Assembly: GCA_946481225.1 (NCBI GenBank) | Contig: CAMLNJ010000186.1 | Span: forward strand, 1-6,344 | Reading direction: 5' to 3' | Origin: an uncultured Verrucomicrobiota bacterium | Lineage (GTDB): Bacteria; Verrucomicrobiota; Verrucomicrobiae; Opitutales; Opitutaceae | DNA length: 6,344 bases | Shown: one piece after another, positions 4,935 through 6,344 of the stretch | Layout of the letters: each line of letters begins with the position of its first letter | Numbering within the stretch: position 1 is the stretch's first letter | Made by a program: the position numbers and the translations under genes | Notes under the pieces: model-generated | Told to the model about the DNA's origin: nothing | Databases searched by the model: none | What the model saw: only the letters and a program-made list of their open reading frames with translations

Positions 4935-6344
4935 CTAGCTCGACACCGCGACGTCCACCGCGGTGGCGGCGCCGGCGTAATCCTTCGCGTCGGTAACAGA
5001 CGTCGTTGTGGTTGTGATACCGTTCCACGTGGTGCCGCCGCCGGGGGCGGCGGCGAGGCCGGTGTAGTTGTTCGCGACGGAATTGTTGACGTCCACGTTC
5101 AGGCAAAGGCCGATGGAGGGGATGACCTCGATCTCGGCGTCCACGCCGCCGACACGGGTGGTCCACGCGGAAAGATCCGCGGAGGTCTCGACCGCGACGG
5201 GCACGGCCGCGGCGGCGATGGCGCGCTGGTATTCGAGCACGAGCTGCTTGCCGTCGACGGTGTCCACCACGGTGACCAGAGGCAGCAGACCGATGTCGGG
5301 CGCGGAGGGATTCCCGCCGAGGACGTATTCGAGGAGGTTCGCGACGCCGTCTCCGTCGGCGTCGGCGGAGGCAAAGCCGGACGCGGCGCCGTCGAGGCCG
5401 AAGCCCTCGGCCCAGAGCGCGAAGGGCGTGAGCGCGGTGAGCGAGACCGCCGAGGAAGTGGCGCTGCCGCTACCGTTGGTCACGACGCAGTCGTAGGAGC
5501 CCGCGTCGGCGAGTTGAACGGAGGCGATGGCGTAGATGGCGCTCGTCGCGCCGGGGATGGGCGCGGTGTTTTTGCGCCACTGGTAGGTGAGCACCGGGCT
5601 GCCGGAGGCCTCGACCGAGAAGGTCGCGCCCTGGCCGATGGCGACGCGTTGCGCAACGGGATGGGCGACGATGCTCGGGGCGACGTCGTTATCCACGTCA
5701 GGCGTCCAGCCGGAGAGATCGGCGGAGAAGTAGGCGTGGCCGAAAATCGCCGCGAGGGTGTAGTCGGCGGGGTTGATCGTGAGGACGGTGCGGTTGCCTG
5801 TGCCGCCGGGGCTGACGAGCGAGGCGTCGGTGGGAGACATCGTGCTCGAAGTGTAGTCAGGGTCGACGGTGTTGAGCCAGTAGGCGCCGGCGCCGCGGCG
5901 CTGCTCGGGCGTGGGCGCGGCGCCGCCGGCGACGAGCGTGTTGCCGTATTCGACGGCGCGGGCGGTGTTCTCGCGTCCATCCCACTCGGACCAGGCCTTG
6001 GTGGTGATGTGCGCGCCGAGCTGGCTGTTGATGATGGCGACGTGGCCGTCCTGGCGCCAGGGGCGGCAGAAGGTCGTGGTGTTCACGCCGACGTCGTAGG
6101 GGTAGCCGTTGGCGACGAGGGCGCGGGGGAAGCGACAGTCGAGAAAAACTTCGCCGTAGGGCTGGGCGTAGGGCGTGCTCGGCGCGCAGATGGGGCCGCC
6201 GGTGTTGCGGATCTGCACGATGTCGCACTGGTCGAAAACGGCGAGGGCGTCGCCGTAAATGAAGTCCACGCTGCCCCATATCTCGCAGTTGTAGAAGTAG
6301 GCGATGCCGGTGATGCCGTAGTAGGTGTCCTGGCCGCCCTTGAT
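4935..6344 (-). CDS. CE8 pectinesterase with Ig-like domain (N-terminus outside window; premature TAG)
   Basis: The visible 469 codons start mid-protein at the right edge. The CE8 beta-helix carries the family signature in order: GGQDT (residues 3-7), GSVDFIYG (24-31), FCRPW (92-96) and AWSEWDG (117-123). D6, D27 and R94 match the catalytic aspartates and arginine known for the family, which de-methylesterifies homogalacturonan. The residue before the arginine is Cys rather than the usual Gly of LGRPW. An Ig-like domain follows at about 223-303 (W256), then a DADGDG / LEYVLGGNP module with VETSADLSAW at about 385-394. The frame then enters another domain and stops at TAG 4937-4935, in mid-domain. 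A GTG at 6269 is a Val codon in VDFIYG, not a start. The product is presumably secreted and would supply de-esterified pectin to the neighbouring lyase. Loss of the C-terminus need not abolish catalysis. Confidence 0.9.
   Translation of the reverse strand: MKGGQDTYYGITGIAYFYNCEIWGSVDFIYGDALAVFDQCDIVQIRNTGGPICAPSTPYAQPYGEVFLDCRFPRALVANGYPYDVGVNTTTFCRPWRQDGHVAIINSQLGAHITTKAWSEWDGRENTARAVEYGNTLVAGGAAPTPEQRRGAGAYWLNTVDPDYTSSTMSPTDASLVSPGGTGNRTVLTINPADYTLAAIFGHAYFSADLSGWTPDVDNDVAPSIVAHPVAQRVAIGQGATFSVEASGSPVLTYQWRKNTAPIPGATSAIYAIASVQLADAGSYDCVVTNGSGSATSSAVSLTALTPFALWAEGFGLDGAASGFASADADGDGVANLLEYVLGGNPSAPDIGLLPLVTVVDTVDGKQLVLEYQRAIAAAAVPVAVETSADLSAWTTRVGGVDAEIEVIPSIGLCLNVDVNNSVANNYTGLAAAPGGGTTWNGITTTTTSVTDAKDYAGAATAVDVAVSS

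Noticed and set aside
4935..4937. TAG read as pyrrolysine
   Set aside because: Pyrrolysine is known mainly in methylamine methyltransferases; nothing here resembles those or their machinery.
4654..5166. Minus-strand frame bridging the amber codon in another phase
   Set aside because: Its product is Arg/His-rich without motifs, and the phase containing recognisable domains on both sides of the TAG is the other one. It does not indicate a frameshift.

Overview
This window carries part of an extracellular pectin-degradation locus from a very GC-rich bacterium. The style of the proteins suggests a verrucomicrobium close to Opitutaceae: secreted proteins with arrays of bacterial Ig-like domains, a 'DADGDG...LEYVLGGNP' carboxy-terminal module ending in 'PRLFARLRATE', and start codons without a visible Shine-Dalgarno sequence. 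The taxonomic guess is inference from domain style, not from a marker gene.

Layout: (1) Positions 1-2565, minus strand: the first 855 codons of a large secreted protein whose 3' end lies off the left edge. It has a signal peptide, a domain of unknown family, four tandem Ig-like domains, and then a second copy of the first domain. (2) Positions 2566-2892: a divergent intergenic region with a perfect GGTTATAACC palindrome near the minus-strand gene and a 9-bp-arm hairpin just upstream of the plus-strand gene. (3) Positions 2893-4392, plus strand: a complete 499-aa secreted polysaccharide lyase of family PL1 (pectate/pectin lyase) with an N-terminal fascin-like beta-trefoil. (4) Positions 4429-4466: a strong intrinsic terminator, A-run/stem/T-run, placed to serve both converging genes. 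(5) Positions 4488-6344, minus strand: a carbohydrate esterase family 8 pectinesterase whose N-terminus lies off the right edge. It is followed by an Ig domain and a C-terminal module, but an in-frame TAG at 4935-4937 cuts off the last 148 codons, which remain open and domain-like.

Functionally, the esterase would remove methyl groups from homogalacturonan and the lyase would cleave the backbone by beta-elimination. The Ig-rich protein could act in adhesion or substrate display at the cell surface, but no catalytic domain was recognised in it. All three products look exported, although the esterase signal peptide is outside the window.

The points most worth a second look are the amber codon inside a well-preserved domain, the apparent nesting of that domain within another C-terminal module, the duplicated unknown domain flanking the Ig array, and the mixed pectate-lyase/pectin-lyase active-site pattern of the PL1 enzyme. 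I did not find a convincing wholly new multi-gene system here.
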